64,000 nucleotides of DNA from Petrosia ficiformis (Eukaryota > Porifera > Demospongiae > Haplosclerida > Petrosiidae), in NCBI GenBank assembly GCA_947044365.1, contig OX345640.1, forward strand, positions 6,994,001 through 7,058,000, read 5' to 3'. The position numbers and the translations under genes were made by a program. Shown here piece after piece: positions 21,401 through 36,600 of this stretch. The notes under the pieces are model-generated. The model had not been told where the DNA came from and did no database searches. It saw only the letters and a program-made list of their open reading frames with translations. Numbering within the stretch: the stretch's first letter is position 1; each line of letters begins with the position of its first letter.

Positions 21401-24400
21401 AGTGAGTCAAAACATCCATTACAAGTATATTAGTTATAGTTCTATAACTAAAACGTCATCAATAATATCATATTTTAGTATAGTTAAAAACTAATTATAA
21501 ATTAGAAAAAGGTTGAACTAAAATAGACATTAGTTATAGTTCACTAAAACAACACTAGACTAGTGTGAATACAGACACAGTACAAGTACAGCAAATGAAG
21601 TACAAATGGCTTTGTTCTTCTTGTACCTGAACTTGCAGCAGTATAATAATTATAGTATAATATTAAATTAATGTAAACAAATAAATCTATAATTATAATA
21701 ATTATAGTTTGTATTTGTATAATTATAATTCTATAAGCTCTACAACACACACTATCATAATTATTTCCATGTCTATAGTATATATAATTATTTACTACAA
21801 TTTTGCGTATGGATTATTTACTTTATTTCACAGGTTATAACAAATTTATGTATTCTTTAATATTATTACCCCTGTACTATATATATCATCCTTTGTTAAT
21901 CATTACAGCATACCACAACTGTGTGTATTCAGCCAACACTGCTGTATCTATAACCACATTGAAAATACTAGCACAGAAAATTGCTAGTAAAATGTATCCT
22001 GGGGAGGAACGAATTTTCAGGGGGATCGGATTTGCTGTGACAGGGGCATTAGTAAGTGCCTTAATACAGGGGAGTCCTAATTTCAGTGAGTTCTCAATAG
22101 AGGGGTTTTAATGTATTATTATTTTATTACTAAAATAACAAATGAATGTTGGAATATTTGTGTGAGCTGTCAGATGAACAGAAATACATCTACAATGCAT
22201 ATTAAAATTTGTTGCCTAGGATATATAATAGATTACATTGATATATGTACTAGACTGTATATAGTACATTATAATCTAAAAACATTTGTGATAACAACTA
22301 CAACTCATAATATTATATGTAAAGACATTTGTGATTTCAAATAACAACTACTCCTCACACAATCACAAAAGGTTGATTTAGCACCATTCAGTAGCAATCC
22401 TTCAATATCATCATCATACTTCATTTTCACTGCAACATACAAAGCTTCATCCTGTATCAATACATGGTACTAGGTAATATTATTACATAAATATGTATTA
22501 TTACACTTAGTTACTATGATTACTTCAACAGTTGATAATGTATTTAATATTACATTTATGTGTTACTTATATAGTGGTGTTCTATTAAAATTATGTCGTG
22601 ACATAATTCTTCCAGGACATGAATAAATAATAATTAAAATAATATCATGACATAATTAACATTTAATAACTAGACACATTCCTCATACTAATGGTAATAT
22701 TGTTTTTAGGAGTATTGCATAATCAAAGTCACAAATACTATTAATAATAAAGAGTTGTGTGTAGATTGTATATAAAGTAGTTACTGGTTATTATGGGAAC
22801 TTGTCTATATATTATCATTGGTAAAGCTTGCCCAAATGAAAACAGGAAGTTTCATTTTCAAGAAAGTGTTAGTACTATAGTTTGGTTTATGTTGTGACAT
22901 ATCTTTATAATTATTGTGATATGAAGTAAGATGACATGTGATATAAATGAAACTTATCATGAAAGCTCAAATATAATATTAAGGAAGTTATAACATTTCC
23001 AGAGCTTCTGAAATAATGTCAATGTGTATCCTAATTTATTGGTTCTTGTAGGTAAGAAAAAGGGAAAATTATGTAAAGTGAAGCTTTGCTGTATCTCTTG
23101 TAAGCAATAAAACTGAACAATGACTATCAAATTAATGATTATGAGAATACCTTTTCTTCATAATTATGTCACGTGTATACAAGTCTTTTAGGTATAATTA
23201 TAATAATATTATAATAATTATACACTTACAAGATTTCGTAATTTCACATTGGCTCCCTCCATAATACACTTTTCTATATCTTCATGATTATTTCTCCCAA
23301 GTGCTTCAATGAGTGCTTTATCCTAACATAATATAATTATGTGATAATCATAATAATATAATATTGACATTGTTTATAGTGAGTAAAAGTAATCAAACAG
23401 AACATTAGTAATTATTATTATTATTAACATGATGTGTAGGTAATAATGAACATGATGAATGAATTATTAAATTTGTATAACTTGTATTATTAAATTTATA
23501 TTGGTAAACAGTTATATTTATGATTCTCATATTAATATCTACTTATATACATAGATGTATAACAGTCCTGAATTGAAGTACTGAAATCATTTATTATTAA
23601 TTAGGTATTGTTTATACATGTCTAGTATATATTGTACATATACTAGTTTATAGGAGTCTGGCCATGATTTACACCTATATAATAGTGTCATTCTTAAAAA
23701 CATACTATAGGAGAACATTATAAATGAATAATTATATTACAATATTATCAATAATTCATTTATTATATGTAGTATACAGTGCAGAGACACTTTGAATAGT
23801 CAGTATAACAAAAAAAAGAATTTGACAGAAATTATCATCAATTATATGGTCATCATTACTGGTTTTATGTACCTTCATTTGTTGTTTTTTAAGAGTCTTG
23901 ACTACCTCATCTCCTTTAGCTATGTCAAGAGGTGTTTCTCCAAACTGTAATAATAATTAATAATATAATAAATCATTCTTCATTTTCTATTACAACAATA
24001 ACAAATATAATAAGAATGTCACATATTATTGTTTGCTATGTGTTACAGGACCATCTGTATGAATAAAGTTTTGTGAGGTGAATATACATAAAATCATAAT
24101 GTACAGAGGAGAATATTAACTTCGATACAGATCAATAGATGTTCTTATGAAAGATAATAAGAGAAAAACTGGATTTCAGACAATTAAAGAATCTTCTTGA
24201 TAGTAATCATAAGGATAATGTTTATTCATATATCTTGTTATAATCTAAACTAATTATATATTTCTTTTACATTTGCTATAAAGGACAATTATCAATTTAC
24301 CATATCACTATTCTTATACACATCATTGTAATTTTACTAATGAGATATAATTATAATGTATTGTTGTGGATATTAATAGTCATTGTAAGTAGTAGACAAA

Positions 24401-25842
24401 CTAATAAATACAATAATGTCATATCTTTACTGACAAATGGAAACTTTGACCAAAACAGATATTAATCATTATAACAACATAATTATGTTATAGATATGTC
24501 AAATGAACATGTAATTATATACAATACATCATTTGTTTACCATATCCACTGTATGAACAGCTCCACCATGTGCTAGTAATATGTTAACAATATCAACATT
24601 ACCACTCTCAGAAGCATAATGTAAGACAGTATATCCCAACTACAAGAAGTAAAAGTAACTGTATAATTTATTACTACTAATATTAATATAAATTATAAAT
24701 ACTTCTTCACATGTTGTATTGAGTGATAAATTATGAATATAATACTTATTGTTTAATAACAGTGTTGAATTCATCTACTTTACCGACTCACTACATAATA
24801 TGAAATATCATTAGTAGAAATAAGTACAGGAGAAATTTATACTTTAGTTCAAATCATGTGTCTAATTACAAAACTGTTCTACTTGTTGAAGTTATGTCTT
24901 TTGTTAATAATATTTATAATAGTGAGTGGATGGAAATTGTATTTAAAACTATTAACATGTTTGTTGATGTTATATTATAATTGTTATTATTATTATAGTT
25001 GTATTGATGATATATTATTATGTATACACAATTGTGTATCATGTTATTATGATTATATGTCATTACTATAATATACTTACATCGTCCTTTGAATTGACAT
25101 CACCACCATATGATATCAAGAGGTTAAGTATCTCAATATTCCCTCTCTCAACAGCACGATGTAAAGATGTCTTCTGTTATAAGTAATAAAATATAATATA
25201 AACTAACTTTGTATTAATTATTAAACACTTGTGTATTAATATTATAATAATTATTAAGTATTAACACATGTATGTAAATAATAATTTATGAATAATTACA
25301 GACATGTAAATTATATAATTATATGTGTATGATTTACATACCTGACGAAATGATTGGTGACTGTTAGGATTAGCATTGTTTTTAAGTAATTTTTCAACAT
25401 CACTAATATTATTCCTATCAACTGCATCATACAGTTGTTCATCCTATAGTTTAGTATATATTTCATTACAATACAAATAATGTATTATAATATTATTCCA
25501 CATACCAGTTTCTCTTGTTCTTCTGTTTTCTTTGAATCATCCAAAACTGTATAAATAATTATTTAGTAAATAATAATCTTTTTATGTAGGATCATTTAAT
25601 ATAATATTAGAGATTATCACATGACCTTTAACCAACTAGAATGTCACAACACAATCACATGATCATGATTAAACCATTCAATGAATACATATAAAACACA
25701 TATAAGCACAGAGAGATAACACACAAGTTAAATATGAAATACATAGTACAGCTGAAAGCAATTGTTTACACTCCATTAACAAGAATATTTTGATAAAATG
25801 GAACAACTACTCAAATATTTATGGAAGAGTATTATGAATTAC

Positions 25843-25905
<63 letters not shown>

Positions 25906-28900
25906 GAAAAGCAGTCACAAGGAAAATAATACTTTTGAATGCTGATTATTTAGACGGAACAATAATTACTTTTTGAGATACAAAATTTAGTTGAATTGCT
26001 GTACAAAACGGTGATTTTTTAATTAATTAAAGGTAATTGTTTGATCAAAAGCTATGCTTTCCAAAACTGACTGGTATTTCTCATCCATAGTCACATGATA
26101 AATACTAAGAAATATTGTATTTTTTTGGTTGTATCACATATCCTAGTCATAATATAATATATAAGTACCTTTCTGATGTTTCTTTTCTATCTGTTCATTT
26201 AAATGAGAAATTGCTTGTTCATTCATTTGTAGTTGTATAGTAACAGAAGACTCTACTTGTTGAAGTTTAATAATTTCTGATTGTATGAGTTCACATGATT
26301 GTTTGTGTTTAGAATACTCATCAGTTACTCTTCTCAATTCTTTAAAAGAAAGAAAATGTAATTATATTTTGAGCTCATTTGTAAATTAATGAAAAACCTG
26401 TATAATTATATGTATAGATTATACACCGAGGTAAAGGTTTCTACTGGATTTATCAAACCAAGGGCCGAAGGCGGCACGAGGTTTGATAAATCAGTAGAAA
26501 CCGTACTGAAGTGTATAACGGTCTTCTACCATGAAAGGCGCTTGAAATACAGTAACTAAACAAATCTTCGCATGGCGCAACAGTATACATAATTTCACTA
26601 ACCTGTGGATATAGTATGGGTTTCTGTGACTCTTTAGACAAGTAACTGATCAACAGTTCAATCGCAAATGACAGAAAGAGCTCTACATGTGGCAGACTTT
26701 TGGCTCCTCCTCCCCTGCAGTATAAGGCGTGGTCTTCCAACAGCAATTGATCGATCGCGAACGCTATCGAGAAGTTTGCGCTGCAAGAACAGCCTCACCC
26801 AACACTTTTGGAATCTCACGCGAGAGGAAGCTATAGAGCTCTGAAAGACCTCAATCACAAGCATGTTAGATTTTCAAAAAGAACAAGCATCACTATGAAT
26901 TACAGTTGTATATAATCATCATGATTGCTGTTTTATGTCAACTATATATTATAATTATTATTTATGAATTATTATAAAGAAATTGACAACTATGTAACTT
27001 GAATCAATGACGAGAACATTTTACTGGGAGATTTAATAACATGTTATCAAACCTCCCGATAAATACTGCGAGGTTTGATAACACATTTAGAAACCTGCAA
27101 TCTGATTGGTCAATTCAATCTAATCATGGTAGAAACATACTTATATGTTATTAATCCCTAATTTCACTGTGATTATGCAACGCCGCTTTCTGCTGGCGTG
27201 TATTTAAATATGTGAGTTTATACATCACAATATCTCTTTCAGGGAAAACAGAACAATATCAGAGAAAACAACATGTGTCTACCATATCAAAAACACCTCC
27301 ACTCATTATCACATTACAGAAAATTAATAGTATGGGGGTGGACTACATTACATTTCCCCCTCCCCAGATGGAAGCCATCCTCGGCTTTCACCGGGAATAC
27401 AAAATAATTATACAGTCAAAATCAATACATTATATGTGTATACACAATCATCAATGATATAAGTACATGCACACGAATACAATTACATAAGGTTAGTATA
27501 TTGTCATTTTGATGACTTACGACGAGAACAACGTTTAGGACCTAGCCACGAAGTATTGGGTAATTCTTGAGGGCAAAGGGTTAATCTATCAATATTAACA
27601 CGGATCGTCGGATCTTTCGGCTTGTCTACGGGCCTAACTGTTACACCATTAGGATGCAATTCCATGACTCTATAAGGCCCAAAATATGGTCTAGCCAATT
27701 TCCTCTGTTTACCCGTTGTCTCGTGTGGCCTGTAAACCATCACTCTGTCTCCAACATGCATATCAACTTTCTTAGTTGCTCTATTGTCATGCTGAGTCTT
27801 CTGTCTATTCTGGGAACTGGCGATGTTTTGCTTAGCTACTCTCCATGCTTCCGAAAGACTATCCATCAACTCAATCTTGTAATCATCGCAATCCACAAGA
27901 TAAGGACTTTTCTGGTAGTCCAATGTAGACTCAGTGGGTATCCTGGCATCTCTACCATATAGTAGGAAGAATGGCGACTCATTTGTGGTTTCATGTACCT
28001 TTGTTCGATATGCAAACAACAATCTCTGTAAATACTCATCCCAATTAGTTCCATAAGTCTCACAATACTTGGCTATCATTGCTCTGAGAGTACGATTAAA
28101 ATTCTCTACCAACCCATCTGTTTGTGGGTGGTAGGCTGTGGTATTTAACTTTTTCATTCCAGTCAATTTACAAATCTCCATGATCATTGTAGACAGCAGA
28201 TTTGCTCCTCTATCAGAAAGCAGCTCCTCTGGCACTCCATGCCGACATATAATGTGATCAATTAATAACTTAGCTATAGTTTCAGCTGTTTGGTCAGGGG
28301 CAGGAAACGCCTCTACCCATTTAGTAAGGTAATCAACAAACACAATGACATACTTATTTCCATTTACGGTAAGGGGTAGTTCCATAATATCAACTCCAAC
28401 ACGATGAAAGGGTCCTCCTACAGGAATAGGTATAAGTGGTGGTTTCATCCATCTGGAGGTACCCTTGTACGAAGCACACGTTATGCAACTCCGACAAAAT
28501 TTGTATATGTCACGGTACATTCCCTTCCACCAGTGTTTCTGACTCAGTGTTTTATAAAGGGCTTTCGGAGAAAAGTGTCCTGCAAAAGATCCAGCATGGG
28601 ACGACTTCATTAGCTCTAGTCTGCTACTATTGGGAACACACACTTGTAATTTACTCGTTTCACCATCTCCAATCCTATGTAATACATCATCAACTAATAC
28701 AAATTTCTCACTATTCGCGATCGACTTCTTGTCTCCATCAGAAACAATTCCTTCTTCTAGATACTTAATCGTTGGGACTAAATCAGGGTTTTGACGTTGT
28801 GACAATTTCATCTCCTCATTCTCAGTATTTGAGACGTCATAGCTATCGATTGAACCCACTTGTACTATTTCAGTAGAATCATCATGGGATAGACTATCCA

Positions 28901-31900
28901 CAGGTGATCGAGACAAAGCATCAGCATTCAAATTCTGATGTCCTGGACGGTATTTGATCTCTATGTTAAACTCAGAAATCAACTCTCCCCAATGAGCAAA
29001 TTTACCAGAAGGGTGTACACTTGTACACTCGGTAGTGTTTCAATGACCAGACAGCTCCCAAGGCTTCCAGCTCTGTGATTCCATACTTCCTTTCATGTTT
29101 TGATAAAGTACGGCTGGCATATGAAATGGGGTGATTCTTCCCATCTTCTTGCTCTTGTTCCAGAACAGCACCCAGACCGTCACCACTAGCATCGGTGTGC
29201 AAGACGAATGGTTTCGTGAAGTCTGGATAAGCTAAAACAGGTGGTGATGTAAGTAATTTCTGCAAACATTCAAACGCCACTCGACAGTCTTCAGTCCAAT
29301 GGAGTTTGGCATTAGAACGCAACAATCCATATAACGGTCCAGCTATCTTTGAGAATCCGGGGACAAGCCTCCTGTAGTACCCAGCAAGTCCTAGAAACTC
29401 TCGGACAGATTTCACAGTTGTTGGCACAGGGAATTGTTCCACGGCACTGAGTTTTTCAGGATCTGGGAGAACTCCTTCTCGTGATACAATGTGGCCAAGA
29501 TAACGTACTCGTGAGTGACCCAGAGAGCATTTATCAGAATGAAGTTTCAAACCAAATTTCTGCAGAAGCTGAAACACCGGACCTAGATGATCAATATGAT
29601 CCTCAACAGACCTGGAAAAGATCAAAATATCATCAATATAGACATTACATATGTTACTCAACCCTGACAAAATTCGTTGCATCAATCTTTGAAATGTCGC
29701 CGGAGCATTACATAACCCGAATGGCATAACTCTAAATTCGTAGAGACCGTCATGGGTCACAAAGGCGGTTTTCTCCCGGTCGTCAGGACTGACAGGTATT
29801 TGCCAATAACCCTGCTTAGCATCCAAGGTGGAGAAGACTGACTTTCCTTTTAGATGATCGAGTAGATCGTCGATCCTGGGTAACGGGAAGGTGTCCTTTC
29901 TAGTAACTGAATTTAACATTCGGTAATCAACACAAAATCTGAGTGTGTTGTCTTTCTTTCGCACCATAACCACCGGACTGGCCCATGGACTCCAGGATTC
30001 CTGAATCACTTCAGTATCCAACATTTCCATCACCATCGAGGAAATCTTATCACGAGGCAGTTGTCGAATCGGTGGGTGATTGTCTGTCTCAATAACATGT
30101 TCCACACATGTAACTGCTCCTCGATCGCCTTCATCCAATGAAAACACATCGTGGTACTTCAGGGCACAATTTGTCACTTCATTAAATTTGTGTCCTCGGT
30201 CTGTGACCAATAGAGATGACAATTTCCTTTGTCGCTCTGCTATGCTTAATTTTACATTACGTGTACTTCTTACATGCTGAACTACTCCAGGGGGCATTTC
30301 AGTGTCTTCGTCGACATCTCCATTTACCATCAGCTCCCCATTCTTCTCAACTACTTGGCATATCTCACCAAGCAAAACATCATGGTCAATTTTTATGACA
30401 TGGTTAGCGCTATTCCGAACTGGGACTAGTACACAGCCATCTCTCGGGCTTACAATTGATTCGTCCAGCTCCAAATCTAATGATAACAGCGTACACGATG
30501 TTTGGAAATACAACAATTCCCCATCACTAACTCCTTGAACTTGACCTCTTAACACAACACCACACTGTCCTGGGACACGTTCAGTACGAACTAAGTTTAC
30601 TGGAGCAACACTAATCGAGTCATCCAACGAAGTCTTTTGGACTCTTCCACGGATTTCAACTCCCTCCGCCACAGTTACTATTCCAAGACAGGTGATCACG
30701 TTGGTTCCTAATAGAAACGTAGGAACACCAGGAGTTTGATCCGAGTGCAAATACACATTAGTAATAGCACTCTTACCATTGAACTCAATTTCTACTTCAA
30801 CCATAGCCCCAACTCTAATAGGACGTTGGTTATAATCTCTCAGTATTACATCTGGTAACTGTAATACATCACCGACTTTCCTGCCTATTACTCTGAAAAC
30901 ATCAAACGACATTATGGTAGCTGAAGACCCCAAATCAACTAGAGCTTCAACAGGTTGACCACAAACTTTAACATGAGCATAGTAGAGTGGTCCTACAGAT
31001 CCAGTGATTTGAAAGGACTGACTGAGACGTCGGTGTTCTGCTACCGTCCATTCCTTGTGCAGACTATCACAAGTACTTGCTTCACTTTCCTCCTGGGTTA
31101 CAACTGAACTTGTGGATACATGACCAGGCGTCTCATCAGGTGGACGACGCTGTGGACAATCTCTCCACAGATGGCGAGAACTCCCACATCGGTGGCATTT
31201 CAACCCTCAGGGATTGAAATTCGTTTTCTTTGACACTGTTGATCGTTCCTTTTCTACATTAGTAGGTGGTTCTTCACGTCGAGACGTATTAGCAGTACGA
31301 AGACGAGGCTGATGTGGCTGATGGAGCACTGACAACTGTTTTTCTTGTTCTTCCGCAGCCAGTGCAAAGTGAAGGGCGTCAGCAAATGTCTTAGCAGAAG
31401 GTAAAACCTTTTCCTGCCATTTCAATTTCAAGCCTTGAGTAAGTAGATCACACTTGAGCACTTCCTTGGACTCTTCGTCCATCCCTGTACGTCTTCCATA
31501 ACTTGACTCAAACAGACTCTCAAAGTCTTCAGCATACGACTCCACTGTCTCCTCTACCCTCTGCCTTCTACGCATTAGTTGGGCAGAAATTAATGCTTCT
31601 CTTCTTATAGGGTTTAAACGTTGACACAAAGCTTTGGAGGCATCGGTGAAACATTTCTTTACTTTGTCTGGTAAGATTTCATAGATACGCTCTGCCTTAC
31701 CAGTCAGCAATAGCTCAAATTGTACCAATTTCTCTCGTTTGGTCCAATTCTGAAGTTCGGCATGTTTTTCCAATTTCCTGATTCATCCTTCTCATCTCTC
31801 GAACGTTTTGACAAGGAGGGTAATCATACTACTCCTGAAAAACCATCTCCTTACTCCTCTAGTGCACTTACACGCTTCTTTGGCTTTGAGCATTTATCAC

Positions 31901-33629
31901 CTATCTCACTATCTACATAAACCTTCTCTCCATGATCTCTTTCCAGCTTTTCTTTTAGTAAACGAATCAGTTCGTCTCGAGCATCCAGTTCCTTCCTGTG
32001 TGACCTCAGCATCTCCTGTTGTAAATCGTCCTTAGCTTTCAATAACTCTCTTTCATGATCCTTCTCCATTTCATGAAGTTCCCACTCGTGTTGTGTTGCA
32101 ACATCAGTGATCTCAAACAGCTCATCTTGAGTCTTGAGCAGCTTGTCTTCCAATTCCGCTACAATCGATTCACTATCCGAACTCTTTGACCTGAGAGTAT
32201 CGATCTCTTCTTCAGCCTTACTTAACACATCCTCCATCTTCTCCAACTTTTCTTCTAGCTTTTTCTTATCCTCTCGTACTTCTCACAGTTCCCCTTTTGC
32301 TTCGTCCAACAATGTCTTAAGTTCCGTTTTCGTGTAAGGCATTTTCGTGTACAAGTTCTAACACATGGTCTCTTAAATCCACTCCAATCGTCTTCAATCT
32401 GGTCTCGGTGTGACCTCCAAATGCAACGCCGCTTTCTGCTGGCGTGTATTTAAATATGTGAGTTTATATATCACAATATCTCTTTCAGGGAAAACAGAAC
32501 AATATCAGAGAAAACAACATGCGTCTAGATCTACCATATCAAAAACACCTCCACTCATTATCACGTTACAGAAAATTAATAGTATGGGGGTGGACTACAT
32601 TACAATCACACATTTTGCACTACCAACAATGAAAACGTCTAATCACCTCGTGATTGGCTGGTAGCAGAATACATAGTTTATGTAATTTATATATATAGTT
32701 AAGGAGTTGGTATAACAATAATAACTCCCAGATGTACCAGATTGCCATTTTTATGGGTGCAAAATCAAACTTTTCCGGTGGGACATGCCCCCAGACCCTC
32801 CTACATGAACTATGGAAATCATACCACCCCCCAATCTCAAATCCTGAATCTGCCCCCTGGTTATTGCATGCACCATACAGTAGGTATAAAATCCTTGTAA
32901 AGTTAAAGATACATAACTTTTCTTGTAAAAATGCTATTAATAGAACAAAGATTTGATAGCAAACAATTTGCATTAGTTGGCTTCTTCTAATTCCTTTGTA
33001 ATTTATTAGAATCGTCCATTTTTTTTCTTTTTGATTCTCCACAGTCATATCTATGCCCTAAGTGAACCAATTCTCCAAAAGATAGAAGACACCTCCAGCT
33101 GCTTTGTAAGTGTAAGCTACTTACTTCAATAAGGTCAGGACAAGTCAACTGTTTACTCTATTTTAGTGAGTCTGTTGACTTTCAGCCTCAGTGATTCATG
33201 GAGTAAGTAGTTTAATAGTATGACTATATAAGTAATCTGTGATAACATGTTTGATTGTGAAATTTAGGATAAATCTCACTAGCTAGTGTTCTTTTTAAAG
33301 TGGAAAATTTTATGCACCTTTGCCAGTTCGCCTCATGAAATTTTACGGCCACTTGAGAAACAACACTCACGATTTATCCTGAATTTCACTCTAACTCATG
33401 TTATTTACATATACTAAGTTTTTTTACTGACAAATAAGAAAAAAATTTGTATTTATACATTCCTTAAAATATGTCTCACCTAACTCTTTAGCTTCAATTC
33501 TTTTATACCAATCCAGTTTTGCCCATAGCTCTGCATTTTCTCGTTTCAAATCTAAAAGTAATGGAAGACATTTCACATTTTTTTATGGCCTATAGATATG
33601 CAAGGCCATTCCAATAATTACTTTCCAAC

Positions 33630-33667
<38 letters not shown>

Positions 33668-36600
33668 TGTATATATATATACGTACTTATGACACTTATA
33701 CAGTGTTTACGTAGTCAGGGAGCTGGTGTCATTCTGAGGGGGGCTTGGTTCAATTAATGGATGTGGCACATATTAGAACACATGAAAGAAATGTGGTACA
33801 GAAAGTGAACGGTGGCCAAGATATCTGCAGCAGAGTCAGCAGTGCAAAAAACACGAAGAATTGTGAAAAACATGCTCGTTGTTTCAAGGCTTAAAGAAAG
33901 AATAATAACATATCATGCATGTTTGAATTTTCACAAGGGTCAACCAGTACATGTAATTCTAAAATTACTTCATCAACTATTTACTGTGATATTCCTATGC
34001 GGTTGGTACACTGCAAAAACTAAATCGTTAAAGTAACCATTTTATTGGTTAGTACAGTTGCAAGGAATAGCATGAGTTTAAATTTAGATTGTCAGTTGTC
34101 ATAGAGGATGTTGTGGCGACATGCATGTATGTTACTACGACATAGTGTGTACCATGTATTGAAAGATATAAATGAAATTGTGTTTACAGGTTTACAAATC
34201 CTTTTCAAGGCCAGATACAATTACATGTATTTTAGTATAAATTATACCAAATCTTTGACATGAAATACGAGTGGACAGCACGTTAAAATTATATAGCTTC
34301 CATTGTTATGGAATATAATTAGTACAAAGTATCTATGGTATTATATGTATTTACAAACTAATTGTTAAATCCTTGCAACTGTACTAACCATTAAATTAGT
34401 TATTTTAACTATTTTGTTTTTGCAGTGTATTTACCTAATTAACTTATAACACTGAAGAGTACATCTTTCAAAGATTGCAGAACTGATATAAATTATAAAA
34501 GCATTTTTGATGTGAGCATCTGCCAAGCCAATAGTTCAATTTGAATAAAATGGTATTTATATACACACTTTCCTAACAGTCTATATAACGCTAACCACTT
34601 TCACTCTGTATCACATCATTAACAGTAGTACTATCAATATCTTCACATTCCAACAACTGTTTTGAGTCCTCTTTCACAAGTAACTATAATAATTATAAAA
34701 TATCTTCTTTCCATGTCATACATAATTAAGTATAACACTAACCTCTTCTCTACTAATGACTACACATCCTGCTATACTAACACCTACCACACAATATTTC
34801 ACCAACTCATCTTTATTTTCTGTGGCTAAACTCATAAGCTCTCCACAAAGGTGAAGTGGAGTATAACAAAGTAAATACACTTTGTCTTCATTTGGTGATA
34901 TTATTTTCACCATGATATGATGAGCCATTCTATGGAAAGCTATTGTAAGCATTTGTTGAATATAGCACAAAGATTTCTTCCCAATGCTACAATCTAGGGT
35001 AAATTCCACACATTCGGATTGAAGTAGAGGTCTGTTTGAATTAGGCATTAATGTCTGTTCATATAATTCTTTGACTAACATCTTGCTGCTCATCTCTTCA
35101 AGTGTGTCCTCATAAACTTGTAAGTGTTGAACGGAAGTTTGGAGTCTATAATGACAAGCAATATCTTTCAGGTGAGGAACATTTAGAACAGAGGTATGGA
35201 TACTAATGATGGTCAGTAACTCCTCGATTGATTCTGCTGTTTGTAGTTGATCAGCTAATTCTAGGAAGGAGAAACTGAGAAACGATCGTAACTTATCCAC
35301 TGGGATGCGATTTTTCTCTATCTCTTTCTTCATTTCAGTGAATAACTGCAGAAACTCTCTTTTCTTGTCTTCAAATGCATCTTGTTGAGCTAAAATGTAA
35401 TGACATCACACTAAATCATTAATACATTATGAAATTAATAACTAATTAAAACAACACATAGTTGTTATGAAACAAGTATATCCTCTTCGCAATCATTGCT
35501 GATACCACTAGTGTTTCTGCCTTTCTGTGTACTCGAAAACTGGGGCCTGAAGAATTAAGTGTAATTACACCAAATACACGACTTTTTGATGAAACTGAAG
35601 TACTCCTTCAAGGTTTTAAATGATGACTTTCTCATGTGTAAAACACAACTTATTATACTTATTTGCTAAAGATTCTTGTATCATCTGCATACTGTTTCTC
35701 TCCTATATACAACAGTTATTAGTATTAGTTGCAATTTACATTCTTCCTGTTGGTCTGTATCTCAAGTGTGCATTCTTTTATGCACCACGCCTATTAAAAG
35801 AGCAAGCCCCCGGAATGACACAACATCTTTATCTATGTTACAACTCATACTCATGCAAGTGACGCAAACATAATTATTTATATATATATTATTTATATAT
35901 AATTATATATATGGTTCAAACCCGTGAGAAAGCGGGATAGCTGTTCGGGCCATAATAAAGGCTAAATTTAATTACTTTCAGCAATTTGCTTGGAGGTATA
36001 TTAGTTATACTGTCTGATATCTCCTCCTCTTTATGATAAGCTGAAAGATGAAGGTAGGATCTAGTAGTGCTTTAATAGATTGCAGCAAAATCTCCTTTAC
36101 TAACCCACTGGAATGGTAGGCTAGTTTAAATTAGTTATAGGAACCTCAGAGAACTTATGAACTCAATCCAAAATTACGTGAAGCCAGTTTTAACTATGTA
36201 TGGAAACTGCAGATGGCTTTAATTATAAAGCATTAAGTTGAGCACAAACATGCTCTGTTGTTTCCATTACTAATTAAAACTGGTTTATAGCATTCCAATA
36301 AGTCAGCAAATCTGGTCCAAATCACCAAAGCACTTCTATCCTTTTCCTCTTCTCGAAAAGCAGAACAAGTGGGGCTATCATGCTCTATGGGAACTTTGTG
36401 ACATATAAGTAGACACATTCTAATGCAAATGAGGAGAATTGCATATATATTTAATGGTGCAATAATCCAAACAGTAGTCCCCCATACACAACATAACTGC
36501 AAGATGAGGTTCTGGTCAACCTACTGCATATAATTCCTGAAGAGTTTAGTCAGATGTTTGGGTATTTTAGTTGGTGAAACTGCTAATAATATTTATAACC

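Larger units (their letters stand above)
27176..32604 (-). mobile_element. Ty3/Gypsy LTR retrotransposon, complete but inactivated
   Basis: Two near-identical LTRs (27,176-27,352 and 32,422-32,604) bound a minus-strand gag-protease-RT-RNaseH-integrase order. After the 5' LTR (ending GCGTTGCA) two bases precede TGGAGGTCACACC, a plausible primer-binding site. Before the 3' LTR lies the polypurine tract GGGGAGGGGGAAA. I see about three substitutions and one 6-bp indel between the LTRs, so insertion was fairly recent. Target duplication is not clear. It sits within an intron of gene A, in the same orientation as the gene. Confidence 0.9.

Noticed and set aside
21803..22111. 102-aa plus-strand frame
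   Set aside because: No splice, promoter or homologue support; kept only as a note in the intron entry.
26453..26864. Minus-strand frames in the foldback element
   Set aside because: Not conserved in the inverted copy at 39.3-40.1 kb.
30080..30538. Plus-strand frames inside the Gypsy element
   Set aside because: Antisense of the protease/RT frame, with no domain features.
33812..34036. 74-aa plus-strand frame MAKISAAESAVQKTRR...
   Set aside because: It overlaps the edge of a MITE and has no coding or splice support.
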